A program made the translations under genes and the position numbers. From assembly GCA_036186865.1 (NCBI GenBank), contig AP025067.1, forward strand, positions 27,869,419 to 27,933,418: a stretch of DNA of 64,000 nucleotides. The letters are read 5' to 3'. This document shows positions 32,431-43,229 of this stretch, in pieces. The notes below the pieces were generated by a model that did no database searches, was not told where the DNA came from, and saw only the letters and a program-made list of their open reading frames with translations. Source of the stretch: Eustoma russellianum. Its lineage: Eukaryota > Streptophyta > Magnoliopsida > Gentianales > Gentianaceae. The stretch's first letter is position 1. Each line of letters opens with the position of its first letter.

Positions 32431-32814
32431 AGGCTCAATAATTTAACTCTTTTTTGATCAGTGTGAAACAATCTAAAAGAACAAAGAAATGAAGGTAGTC
32501 ATAAACTCTTGTACTTTTTGATATTATGTAGATAGACATTTTGATAATATGGATGAAATTCCTGGCTAAGATATGTAACTTTGTTTGCCACTAGCTAACA
32601 CAACTGTTAAACTCTTGTATATATCCATCCATTTCTTAGAAAAAAAGGGGGCATATAATGTCTTGTGCATTTATTTCTGCAGGAGGTACATCCCTTAAAT
32701 GTAAGAGGAAAACAAAATTTTAAAAAAATTCTTGAAGTTTTGGTAATTGATATAAAAAGATTTACTCACATATGTATCACTTTAGAGATTATTGCAAATG
32801 TTTTATAACCCGTC

Positions 32815-32945
32815 GAATCATCATGCAAAAAAGAAATATAGGATAATATCACCTATATCAGATTGCAAAACAATCCGGTATTCTTTCGAAACCTGCGCAA
32901 ACGCAAGAACCTACTGCATCGAAAAAGCCCCTTCGATCATTCTAT
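32815..32945 (+). mobile_element. SINE-A remnant
   Basis: AAGAAATATAGGATAATATC, ATATCAGATTGCAAAACAAT, ACGCAAGAACCTACTGCATC. Confidence 0.55.
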
Positions 32946-33104
32946 CATCCTTTTTTTCCCTTTTCTTTTGATAGGATCATCCTATAAGCCAGGGCGAAGT
33001 AATATTTTCTGTGTGAATGTGTGTGTGTTTTTCCTGTCAAAAGAAAAATTCTAAACGTCGTCTTCTTCATGTCAAAATCAAATTAAAAAGAAAACAAAAA
33101 CTAA

Positions 33105-33240
33105 AAACACGCCGGATTCGAGCCATGGAAACAACCTATACATAAAGTGTAAGGTAATAATGCATACATCAGATCGCGAAGCGATCGAGTCATTCCTCGT
33201 ATCCTATACAAATGCAAGAACCTAATGCACGGAGAATTTT
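33105..33240 (+). mobile_element. SINE-A
   Basis: B-box-like GGATTCGAGCCATGGAAACA, then CATAAAGTGTAAGGTAATAA, TCAGATCGCGAAGCGATCGA, ATGCAAGAACCTAATGCAC. Confidence 0.65.
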
Positions 33241-33339
33241 TTTTTTAAGACTCCACCTAATGCAGAAGTTCTCGTGAAGTTAACTAAGTCTGGTAGTCTA
33301 CCAGGAATGGGCAACATTAAAGAAAAAAAATGTCAAGTA

Positions 33340-33989
33340 GAATTTGTTAGAAACTGTAATTAACTGCAAATGTACAGTGTGCGTTCGGGTAAATTGACAA
33401 AAAATGCAAGCAAAACCGAGGCGAGTCTAAGGACTCTGTCCTTAAGACGATTTGCTCCGGTACGAAGTGCCCAACCAGAAACAGCAAACGTCTCCCAGGA
33501 TACAACGGCTAACAGTTCATACGAAGCGACACAGCAGCGTAAAGAACTCGGCGAACCTGTGGGATGCTCTGATTTCTCAACGAACTGGACTGGAACGTAA
33601 CAATACAGATAGTATGCAAAGTCGATCGAAAAAAGGAGCAGAAAACAGAGAAGGTGCGTGAAGAAAGCCTGGAGAAGAAGCCAATTTATAGGCGGGAAGG
33701 ATTAGGCGGTTAATCTCCAGATTAAACCGCAGCCGTCGGATCAGACGGTTTTCGTTGATCACCGTTAGATCAAAAACCGCGACGGTTTTAAACGTAGACC
33801 GTCGGATCTGACGGTTTTCATCCGCAGCCACTGACCAAACTTTTCCAAAGATAATTTAGAAATTATTAGTTTTCGTTTTTGATTAACGAACACTAATCAT
33901 AATTAAGCTCAAAGTATGGTGGTTGTCAACTTTTGACAAACCCACCTGTCAAACTTTTCCAATTTACTTCAATTTCTCCTAACAGAATT
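33340..33989 (-). mobile_element. solo LTR, minus orientation, perfect 5-bp target duplication
   Basis: The element is 33345-33984 (640 bp), TGTTAGAAACTG to TCTCCTAACA. GAATT flanks it at 33340-33344 and 33985-33989. On the minus strand the TATA box CCTATAAATTGGC lies near 33692-33680, followed by a pyrimidine-rich leader. U3 carries two copies of CCGTCGGATC(A/T)GACGGTTTT (33733 and 33799), itself a near-palindrome, 66 bp apart. ORFs across it are chance. Confidence 0.85.
33733..33826. promoter_or_regulatory. repeated palindromic motif in the LTR U3 region
   Basis: CCGTCGGATCAGACGGTTTT at 33733 and CCGTCGGATCTGACGGTTTT at 33799, with a weaker ACCGTTAGATCAAAAACCG between them. They lie upstream of the TATA box on the minus strand, the position expected of an enhancer. 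Confidence 0.5.
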
Positions 33990-34566
33990 TTGATTTCGCA
34001 CTCTACGCTTATGGCATATGCTTGTTCAGACAAAACTTGGAATCATGAATAATTTTATATCATTATTGACTGAAATAAGAATAATTAAACACAAATAGGA
34101 CAAGTTTTGCCGCGACCTCACTTTCGTGCGCTATTAATCTTATTATTTAAAATGATAAGCGTTTGAACCGCAGTTGAGTGGATTTTGGTCAGGTAAAATA
34201 AAAGTCAAACAAATTTAAATAAGAAAATGTAAAAAAAAAAAAGTTACAAAACATCATGAATTTTGGAAGATGAATGAAATGGATTAATAAAAAGATGATG
34301 TTGAAAATACAGCTTTTTTTTACTTTATCTTTTTATTTTTTATTGGTCGACCTTATTTATTTTTTACATTCATGCTATAAATTCATCTTATGAAACATTA
34401 CTCTAGACAAAAATTAAACTTACATAATATTTTTACTTTTTATTGATATACTTCATTCATGTTCTAAATTTATATTCTTAAGTTTATCTTATAAAACATT
34501 AATCTAAAAAAATTAAACATAAGAGTAAGCTTTTTACGTGTAAAAGGACTGCGATGTTTATGTATG
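33990..34566. other. AT-rich intergenic stretch
   Basis: No gene or repeat recognised. Two similar segments (TTATAAAACATTA and TTATGAAACATTACTCTAGA, 34389-34510) look like an old short duplication. Confidence 0.4.
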
Positions 34567-34863
34567 GTTGTAATTAGGGGTGTTAACGAACCGACGCGAA
34601 CCGAATATCAGGTTTTCGAATTCAAATTCGTTTAGTTAAACAAACTGTTTGACTCGGTTTGTTTACTGTAAAAAAACTTTAAATTTTGTTTAAGTTCGGC
34701 TCGATAACACTATCACTACAACGAGCCAACTAGTTCACGAATAATTCAACTTGTTTTAATAAACAAACCTAATTAAACAATCGAATTTGACGTGTAAATA
34801 AAATTAACAATTCAAACTCAAACAACCTGCAAAATGTTTGGTTCGTTTAACACAAGTTGTAAT
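34567..34863. mobile_element. hAT-type MITE with 8-bp target duplication
   Basis: The element is 34575-34855 (281 bp). GTTGTAAT flanks it at 34567-34574 and 34856-34863. Ends TAGGGGTGTTAACGAAC and GTTCGTTTAACACAA are imperfect inverted repeats. The body is rich in CGTTTAGTTAAAC-type motifs, like the element at 13424-13731, to which it looks related. Confidence 0.85.
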
Positions 34864-35164
34864 AAGATTCAGGTCTTATGGGATGTTGTAGATGGAAAAT
34901 CTAATATTATTGTTTTCTCAATGCAAATGAATAGGCTAAAGGACAAGGACATGATGTGACATATGGAAGAACCTTAGGTGAATAATTTTAATATCAATAA
35001 CAAAGGAAAATGACATTTCACCAACCTGGACCTTGTTGCTTCATGCCTACCTTGGAAATTATTTAATATTTTCTCAAACGTTAGCTCCCACATGCAATCC
35101 GAACGTGTCATGGATTTACTTGGCGTGTATGATGGGTTAATAGGTTTTGAAATGATATCCCAAC
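34864..35164. other. intergenic, no features seen
   Basis: No supported gene or repeat. Confidence 0.35.
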
Positions 35165-35395
35165 ACATAGTTCAGTTGATATTTAAGTTGGAAGTTGCTA
35201 TTATATAGTTCGATTTCAGAGACAAACACAGTGTGAGTGTTTCACTGCTGTCTGGGCCAAAGGTCCAGTTTGTAGTGAACATCTTATGTGAGCTCCTTTT
35301 GTATGACCTCCCCAGCCTAAGAGGCCGCTGAACTTCTGATTTGTATCATCTACAAATCTCTTTGGAACTGGAGCGATGAAGTCATCTACTTTACT
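35165..35395 (+). mobile_element. SINE-B, plus orientation
   Basis: A-box-like ATAGTTCAGTTGATATTTAA, B-box-like TAGTTCGATTTCAGAGAC, then GTCCAGTTTGTAGTGAACAT and TGATTTGTATCATCTACAAA. Confidence 0.75.
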
Positions 35396-35404
35396 CCAAG
35401 GTTT

Positions 35405-35506
35405 TAAAATGTCAACTTAGATTTGATCCATTTATGTGACATGTCATGTTAGGTCAAAATGTCAACTTAGATTTGATCCATTTGTGTGACACATCATGTT
35501 AGGTTG
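35405..35506 (+). repeat. 50-bp tandem duplication
   Basis: GTCAACTTAGATTTGATCCA begins at 35411 and again at 35461. The units differ at three or four positions. Confidence 0.85.
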
Positions 35507-35974
35507 ATCTATCAAGTTTATAGTCGTGATCCGATCGATTCGTTAACTTAAAATTTTCAAAATATTTCAGTTTCAAGGTCGTATGGATGTATTTAAATAT
35601 AATTGTTTAAAAATCGCAAACGCAATAAAATCAATAAAAAATAATATGTTGTGGTGTCGAGCTAGTAATATATGCACCATAAACTTGTCACTTAGTCAAC
35701 TAAAGAATAATTTTCTTACCAGCGTTCCGCAAAGAATGACACTACATTAAATATATTAGATATAAGAATTTTATTTTTCGATAATTCTTCCTCACGATAA
35801 TATATGCACCATAACTTTTTGGTACTAATAAAAAAAATTAATGGTTTATCATGTACACCCACGGTTGACTTATATGATCTACGGATTCTTAGATCACTTT
35901 ATTTGATCTAATTCGAACTTGAAACCACAAAGGTCAAAACTTAAAACTTACAAGAAGCGTACATAGGTTTGTGT
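35507..35974. other. AT-rich intergenic stretch
   Basis: I see no gene or repeat. Confidence 0.35.
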
Positions 35975-36172
35975 CCTATTAAGGGGTTGGGATCTCCTAA
36001 CCCCACTTTCCTCACCTACTTTGTGACCACGCGACACGTGACACCAAAGAATGGTGGTGAAGCTAGATGCAGGTGACCTTCATCTAGCCTCACTTCCCTT
36101 GTTGCCACGTGTCGCACGGTCACGCATCACCGCATTTCATTTGCGGTGAGGAGATCCTATCCCCGTATTAAG
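35975..36172 (+). mobile_element. ABRE-MITE copy with 9-bp target duplication
   Basis: The element is 35984-36163, GGGTTGGGATCTCC to GGAGATCCTATCCC. CCTATTAAG (35975-35983) and CGTATTAAG (36164-36172) flank it, 8 of 9 matching. CGACACGTGACACC in arm one and TGCCACGTGTCGCA in arm two carry the CACGTG core. Confidence 0.88.
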
Positions 36173-36349
36173 TGGTTATGTCAGAAATTGTCGGTCCTAT
36201 GTCGTTCTTGTTATATGTTGTAGGGAAATGATACGTGTGAGTTAAGATAATAAGTACAATAAATTAGTATTTTTTACATTCCATTCAAAACAATTTAACG
36301 ACGCCCAACTAGTTATTTAAGTAAGATAGATTAAAGAATTGTTATATTG

Positions 36350-37241
36350 TTGTTGGAAGTAGGACAATAACTAATTTAGTGTTCATCACTTCTGTTTAAG
36401 TTTGTGATGATTGATAAACCAGAATTAATCGTCTATTAGTCAACAACAGTCAACGGTATAACTCCTGCAGTTCAGCACCTAAGTATTGCTGTTCAGCCGT
36501 GATTGCACTTCGGATGTGCCCCATGATATCCATTTTATTATCGAAGAATAGGCCAAGGACTGCACCTCGGCACCGAACTCCAACATCAGCTTCAGTTTAA
36601 GTGCTACACTCCAGATCACTTCGGACAGATTCAATATTGCACTTCGGCAAAGCCTAGTTTTGCACTTCGGCGAAGGAATCAAACACAGCATCACATCGTA
36701 TAACCATCAGGCAGAAGTGCAGTTCAAAGAATGAGTACACGTCTGGCTATTCAGCCTGTATACGCCAAAGTCTCTTCAGCCGATCTACTAGTCACATCAG
36801 CCGGCCTATCGGTCATATCAGCAGACCTACTGCGTCATAGGTCTTCTGCCCCAAGCAAACATCTTATCCGCTATCAGAGGCCAAGGGCGGGAAAAACCAA
36901 TAAAAGCAAGCCAAGGCAGACCAGAAAGAGGATCCAAAATCTATTCTTCATACAACCTGGAGCTAATACACTGAACTTTCTCTTCGGCTAAGACCTGTGA
37001 GAATTTTCTAACTCCGTACACTAAACTATATTCTCAGTGAGAAATGACCCAAACTGACTTGACCGTCGGAGGGTTTTACCCGGGGTCATTCCTCCGGGAC
37101 CTCTGATCTTTGCTTCCTTGTGCAGGACTTACAGGAAGCTATTCCATCTACCATCTTCAAATCGGTTAACTACTCTTCAAGTTAACTGACGACGTTCATT
37201 TGGGATCATCTTTGACCTTTGGTGAAGATCCGGCTTCATCA
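36350..37241 (+). mobile_element. Tat-type gypsy solo LTR, plus orientation
   Basis: Ends GAAGATCCGGCTTCATCA at 37241. Contains GACTTGACCGTCGGAGGGTT, TTACCCGGGGTCATTCC and GGGACCTCTGATCTTTGC, which line up with the LTR at 4788-5776 read in reverse. The left end is approximate (TGTTGTTGGAAG near 36350). No pol is nearby. The small ORFs inside are not genes. Confidence 0.75.
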
Positions 37242-37461
37242 ATTATCGTTGTGGAGGAGTCGTTTATCACAATGGTATTCAAGTAAATATAGACTACTAA
37301 TGAAATTTTTAACTTTGGAAGATTGGAAAAGGTCAATTGACTTTTTTCCCCTCACTTGTGGGATACAGACTTTTCCATTTTTTCTTCAAACAAATCTCAA
37401 CCCGAGTAACAACTGATATCTCCCTCTCTTTTTTATATTTTGTAAGGTGATTCAAATGTTA

Positions 37462-38895
37462 TTAACGCACTGAGTTAATTGCACCTAGTATCCATTCTTT
37501 TCCACAAAGTTTTAAGTAGCATCCACTGTTTCATGAAACACACTTGCCATCCAGACTTATAGGGTTAATAGACACCTGGCATCCGGCAACCGGGAAATCA
37601 CCTACTATAGGCGGTTTTTAACAATTTTCCTTTTATTTTTCACTTTTCTCTCACTTGGGGCCCAAAATTTTCAAACCATGGTTAATTCCACTTTCTTCCA
37701 ACCATCTTTCTCTTTCTCCTGTGATGCTTTTTGCTATGAACGAAGCATCAACTTCTTAATCTCATTTTTTCCTCGCTCTGTCGTCGCCTACGCCGACGAA
37801 TTCAACAAAGTCAACAAACTCGGCCTTCTCAGATCTTCCTCTTTTCTTCGAAATTCAATCCTTTGGAAGAAACCCGTCAAATCAAAAGACCATATTCTAA
37901 TATCACTTTCGTTCATGAAAAACACCGGGTTTTCCGCCAAAATTGAAGACGCCGGAATGTAGAAATTCCGGTAAATTGGAACAAGAACTGGACAATTTTT
38001 CAAGAACCCATTTGCCAAGATCACAGCTTGATCGGGATCCCTCGGTCTTTCACACCAAGAATCAAGCCAAAAATTGAATCTCGACACTTCTTTGCAAAGA
38101 TCTAAAATCGGAAGGCTTAATGAATCTCGACACTTCAGCTACCTGTTGCAGCAGCTTTATTCAAATCAAGTTTTATGTTAATGGATCTCTAGAAATTTAT
38201 CAAGTAGCCGTCACTTCTGATTTTCTTAGGCGAGTCAGGATGCCCCTGATAGATTAGAAATCTCACCGTCAGTTCCTGTGTGAAGCACTCTAGATCAAAT
38301 TTTGGTCGAACGCTTAAGTTTTGTTCAGGCATTTATGTGCGAATTATTACAAGAGATTGGTGGCATATTGGCATTATGTGCTGTTTTAAGGCGGAAGGGG
38401 ACAAGTTTGATATAGTGGAGAGGGAACTTGTTGATGTCGTTCTGAATAGTAAGTTTCTACTACCCGCTATTGGCTTGTTGTTATTGGCTTGCTTTTGCTG
38501 GTGAGGAAGAAGATGAAAATGGAGGAAGATGGGGGAGGGAGGTCGATTGTGGGGGGATGGGGTGGGCTGGGGGCTGGGGGGTGGATGGCTGGAGTGGTGG
38601 GTGGGGGTGGGGGTTTTCTTTTTTATTTTTGAATTATTTTTTCTTAAACTTTTAATTTTTTTGAATTTATTATTTTATTGATCCTAAACCATGGTTAAAG
38701 TCAGGTTAAAAGTAGGGTTAAGTCCGGTCAAAGGTCGATTTCAGCGGTCAACGGTCGACCAGCAGGTCATCTGGATGCCAGGTGTCTATTAACCCTATAA
38801 GTCTGGATGGCAAGTGTGTTTTATGAAACATTGGATGCTACTTAAAACTTTGTGGAAAAGAATGGATACCAGATGCAATTAACTCTTAACGCACT
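37462..38895. mobile_element. non-autonomous MULE (Pack-MULE candidate), 10-bp target duplication
   Basis: The element is 37472-38885. TTAACGCACT flanks it at 37462-37471 and 38886-38895. The ends GAGTTAATTGCACC and GATGCAATTAACTC are inverted repeats. The TIR similarity extends about 110 bp inward (for example AAGTTTTAAGTAGCATCCA near 37508 with its inverse TGGATGCTACTTAAAACTTT near 38833). No transposase is inside. The middle (about 37650-38680) is unlike the TIRs and includes a fragment of apparent coding sequence and a G-rich run. Confidence 0.9.
37788..38087 (-). pseudogene. possible captured gene fragment inside the MULE
   Basis: A 99-codon minus-strand frame reads FNFWLDSWCERPRDPDQA, then FYIPASSILAENPVFFM and DIRIWSFDLTGFF. 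Its composition (Trp, Pro, Phe patterns, few low-complexity runs) is protein-like and unlike the AT-rich surroundings. I do not recognise the family for certain. The plus-strand ORF over the same DNA (37678-37962) is the competing reading. The fragment has no intact promoter, so a processed product is doubtful. Confidence 0.5.
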
Positions 38896-39154
38896 TGTTG
38901 GTTTTGGAGTTGGATTGAGCTTGCGGTTAAAGTGGATTGCGAAAAAAAAGATTGTGCTGGTCTTTTATCTCGTTTGAAGGACGACCTAGCTTTCATTCAC
39001 TATTTACTGTTGGATGACTTGTGTAGCTTTCTTTTTATATTTTTGTAACGCAAACGTTCTAATTTAAATATCAACTAAACTATATTTTAGAAAACTTTTC
39101 TTTTTATCTCGTAAAGCGAGCTTGCAATATTTCTACACATCTATCTGCTAAGCT
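38896..39154. other. intergenic, nothing seen
   Basis: No gene or repeat recognised. Confidence 0.35.
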
Positions 39155-39410
39155 TGTATTAGTTAATGTTGTATCAAAAAGTTATACGCTCTCTCTAGCA
39201 ACATGTTGAACCCCAACCCAAAAGGCCTCTCACATCTCAGTCCGCTAAGGTAAAGGCACAGAACACGCATACTCACACTTAGGAGCCTACTCTCCATACC
39301 CACATTGGAGTCTGAAGATAAGACACCCACAATACAGGCTGTTGGAATAGAACCTTGCATCTTTTTAGCAATTCTGCTCTTCCAAAATCAACTGAGCTGT
39401 GCCTTGCACG
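39155..39410 (-). mobile_element. tRNA-derived SINE, minus orientation
   Basis: Read on the minus strand: CACAGCTCAGTTGATTTTGG (A box), GCAAGGTTCTATTCCAACAG (B box), a body with GGGTATGGAGAGTAGGCTCC, and the tail TTTTTGATACAACATTAAC. Confidence 0.65.
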
Positions 39411-40077
39411 CCCACCTCATATGCTCTTGGTTGTCACTGTCTGATTCATCATGGTTAATCAATGAAATTGGTTTCTTCAACCAAAAAAACCTGAAAATTT
39501 GTAGACATATATCGGGTGTTTAGACGATTATGAGTGGGGCTTTCCCCAGGGCGTTCATTTGGGATATTTAAGGTCACTGAACCTGGTTCTTCTCATGTTA
39601 GACACCTAAAGATATTGGCCTTATAAATGTTTATGTAAATCTCAAAACAATTAGAAATAACTTTTTTTTTCTATAAATATCAATGTTTTACTGGTATGAT
39701 ACAATAGAGCGCTGAGAGTATTCATGTAAACACATTCTTCGATTTATATTCTTACAAAGTCTTATGAACATATTGGCATATGAAGTTAATAATTCAACCT
39801 TTCTTTTTTAATAAAGAGTTGTAATATTATTCGTGATAACTTTTGCCGACAAACATTGGTTGTCCTCTTATGTTTAACAAAAATAGATCATTGAGGGGAC
39901 GAGACATTGGACACGTGGGAGAAGCACTATCTCACAAAGTCTCGCCACAATTTTCCATTCTACGAGAACACTCATGCTGGCGCATGGTTCAGTCATTTTC
40001 ATATGCTTTTTGCCTAGTGAAGGTCCTTCAAATATAAGGAAGAATCAAATATCCTACTTAGATGAAAAAAAGTTTAA

Positions 40078-40310
40078 CCCAACCAATAAGGGTCTCTGCC
40101 ATATACAGTCTCAAAAGTAGTGTATGGAGGTAAATCAGGTATCCAACGATCCGCTAACAGAATTTTGGTCATTTACACAATAGTCTGCATAAGGCAAGCC
40201 TACATGTCAAGAAGCTCGGTTAGAAAGGGGCTTTCTTGCATTTGGCAATAAATGAACCCCTGACCTTCCTTTCGAGAACATCTGCCCGGAACCAGTTGGG
40301 CTATGTCCTG
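40078..40310 (-). mobile_element. single-copy relative of the minisatellite SINE
   Basis: Shares its left end (CAATAAGGGTCTCTGCCA), middle (CCGCTAACAGAATTTTGGTC, ACACAATAGTCTGCATAAGG) and right end (CCAGTTGGGCTATGTCC) with 20925-22055, but has each internal part only once. This shows the unexpanded state of that element. Confidence 0.8.
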
Positions 40311-40662
40311 GGAACAATATCCTACTTGGATAATACTGGAAGCTGATAAAATCAAACAAAATGACTGAGAAATTGGAGCGACTCTGTAAGAACTTATCGC
40401 GAGAGGACAAGGAGGAGGTGATGCTTCTACTAGGTATGGACGATGGTAAAGTGCAATCTTTGGAGTCTTCTGGTATTCCAGAGAAACTAATGTCGAAAAA
40501 TAGCACCAAATATGGGGGATTTTATAGAGGCTCACATGTAAAAAAATCAACCCGCTCTTAAAAACGCTACGATTATTAAGGTCCACAGACTACATACATA
40601 GGTCAACTGACCTCACAAAGACGTATGTCATTTGAGATGCAGGTCATTCATATTGGCCCAAA

Positions 40663-40906
40663 TGTTAGCAATCCCTAATTGTTAGGGATAAGATCAGGGG
40701 ACCGTTATTCTTGGGATGTGAATGAGATAATTTAGGAAAAATGTTTTTGCATATGATTTGTAGGAATTAAATTCATTTATTGAGATTCCTTGTATAGAAG
40801 AAAATAGTGTGTATAAGTTTGACTGTTGTAGAGGAGAAGAAATTATTGAGAAATACATACTTTTCGTATGAAATTGTTTGCCCTACTCTGTTAACACTTC
40901 TACACA
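40663..40906 (+). repeat. 5' LTR of the copia element
   Basis: 244 bp; matches 45908-46151. Confidence 0.95.
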
Positions 40907-40918
40907 TGGTATCAGAGC
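40907..40918 (+). promoter_or_regulatory. primer-binding site, initiator-Met tRNA
   Basis: TGGTATCAGAGC starts immediately after the LTR, a perfect initiator-Met type site. Confidence 0.9.
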
Positions 40919-41138
40919 AGGTCATCTCAATCAGACCCGTTTTTTGATTCATGTTTGACTCATATTTGTGGTATCATCACTGCCATTTACCCGTCCGTAA
41001 TCAAGTATTATATCTGTCTTACCTTTTTTTTTGAGGCTCAGAATCTGAACCTCATTGCCTCTACCATACTCTTCCTGACTTACCAGATCAAGGTAGTCTC
41101 TGTCTCTCATTAGTGAACCTACATAACAGATAAACAGC

Positions 41139-42484
41139 ATGTCAGAATCACCAGGCAGTTCTGAAGCAAACTCAGGCACTTCAGGAAATAAACCCACTTC
41201 CCTGAAAATTTTGATTTTTCTGAGCAATTTGCCCGGTTCTTGCAACAAAGTATGAACATCTCACCTGCACAAACAACGTCAGTCAATCTGGTCCTGAAAA
41301 TAAAATTAAATAGCACAAACTACACCTTGTGGTGTAGACTGATGAAGATGGCCCTTGGAGGCAGGGGAGGAGCTCCCACATCACAGGGGTCCCTCAACCC
41401 CCCACCTACTGACGCATCTTATCCAGCCTGGGAACAACATGATCAATTAGCCTTTACATGGCTAATTAATAACATTGATGACAGTCTTGTCAACAACATG
41501 TCCAAATACTCAACAACGAAGGCCTTATGGGATAATTTAGCGGTTATGTATGAGTCAGGGAGTGACACTTTGAAAATATTTGATCTCCATAAGCAGTGCT
41601 ATACAATCAAGCAGAACAATCGATCACTTGAAGCTTTATGTGACCAATTTCAAGGAATCTAGATGACCATTGATTTCATGGACCCTAACCCCATGGAATT
41701 ACCAAAAGATATTGCTACTTATAATCAGAAAATTCAAGAGCAACGACTATATCAGCTACTCTTAGTCGTGGATGAGAGATTTTTGGACACAAAAAAAGAG
41801 ATACTGAAAAGAGACCACCCACCAACTGTAGAGATGGCTTACAACGAACTTCGTCGAACAGAGATACAAAATCAAGTATTAATCATAACCCCATCAGATT
41901 CTAGCTCATCCCTTGGGGTTGGACAAGGGTTGGTGGTCAAGCCACCAACAGATCAAGGAAAACATCGAGGGACAGCAGACCAGCCACGCTCAGGAATGCC
42001 CTCACGATGTGAGATGGAGGAGAAAGGCCAGTTGGAATGCTGCCATTGCAAACGAAAAGGCCATACCAGGGAGAAATGTTTCAAGCTTCACGGGTACCCA
42101 GACTGGTGGGATGATTTTAAGAAAAAGAGCCATGCTTCCGTCGCTCAAGGCACCACAGATGGAAGTCCTGGCAACAGGAAGGACCCAGAAGGCCTTAGCA
42201 GAAAGATTTCTGCAGAGAAGGAGGGAGGAGCCATGGCCGCCGTTGGAGATGAAGAAGGAGGTAACAGGGATAGAGCCATCGGCTCTAACCATAATCCTGT
42301 TTTTTATAATAAGGGTTTTTCAGCAATTACCCCTTTTACCCCTGAGGATCCTAGTTTCGACCCTTTACCCCCTAAAACTCCACATATTACATCTGACCCC
42401 CTTAAACCTTCTGGTTCAAACGATTTGCCCCCTGAGCTTCCGCATATTAACTCTGCCCCCCTCATAGTTTCCCTTGGTCCATAA
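41139..42484 (+). pseudogene. copia gag (two lesions)
   Basis: The likely start is 41139 (MSESPGSSEANSG). A one-base frameshift near 41207 moves to the frame QQSMNISPAQTTSVNLVLKI. In that frame LNSTNYTLWCRLMKMALGGR is the gag start motif of this copia group, followed by WLINNIDDSLVNNM. A TAG at 41660-41662 breaks the frame just before MTIDFMDPNP, which then runs open to 42484. The zinc knuckle is complete: CCHCKRKGHTREKCFKLHGY (CX2CX4HX4C). The tail is proline-rich. Gag would form the particle that packages element RNA. Confidence 0.88.
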
Positions 42485-43229
42485 CTGGCCCAACCTTCTT
42501 CTAAAATACCGAATAAGTCCCTGATTTCCACACAAATATCCAATTTACCCCCTTACCACCATGTCCAACTCAACTCCCAATGCCACTCTATCCAGGACCC
42601 CCCAAAATAGATATTCGAGTGCGGTGCTATCGATACTATGACATGTGACCCCTCAGATATGTTTTCTTATACTTCACCCACTAAAACCACCGTTGCGACC
42701 TGCTAATGGAACTTCTCTTCCAGTTCCAAGTGGTGGGACCATTTCTATTACACCAAACACCACACTTAAAAATTGTCTTTATGTCCCTTCTTTATCTACC
42801 AAATTACTTTCTGTCAGTCATCTTACTAAGGCCTTGGATTGTGTTGTTCTCATGTATCCTAATTTTTACCTTGTGCAGAACATTCATACGGGGGCGATCA
42901 TTGGACATAGTACTGAACGCCGAGGGCTGTATTATATTGATGCAGCTGCGCAATAGGGACAATCTAATCTTGCCACCGGTACCGCCAACACACATGTGTG
43001 GCTATGTCATCGCCGTTTAGGGCACCCCCCCATTTGGATATTTACGTCGTCTTTTTTCTACTTTGTTTCACTCTTCATCTAATAAAGTTACCTACGATAC
43101 GTGCCTCCGAACAAAACAAACTCGGGCATTATATTTTTCTAATGGTACTCGGGTCGATCGTATATTTTCATTAGTTCATTCTGATGTCTGGCCTCACCCT
43201 ATAATACTTCCATTGGTTTTTGTTACTAT
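42485..43229 (+). pseudogene. copia protease region and integrase zinc-binding domain (broken)
   Basis: 42645-42956 reads PSGGTISITPNTTLKNCLYV, then PSLSTKLLSVSHLTKALDC. This is the segment between protease and integrase of copia polyproteins. Before it, near 42617-42650, the protease active-site region is unreadable because of a stop. After 42956 a frame with CHRRLGHPP gives the integrase HHCC start. Several stops follow to 43229. Confidence 0.75.

Noticed and set aside
40361..40561. 66-codon plus ORF (MTEKLERLCKNLSREDKEE)
   Set aside because: Composition is protein-like, but it ends at the LTR start of the Tat derivative and has no domain. I could not support a gene.
41663..42484. 273-codon ORF as an independent gene
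   Set aside because: It is the second half of copia gag after a nonsense codon, as the zinc knuckle shows.
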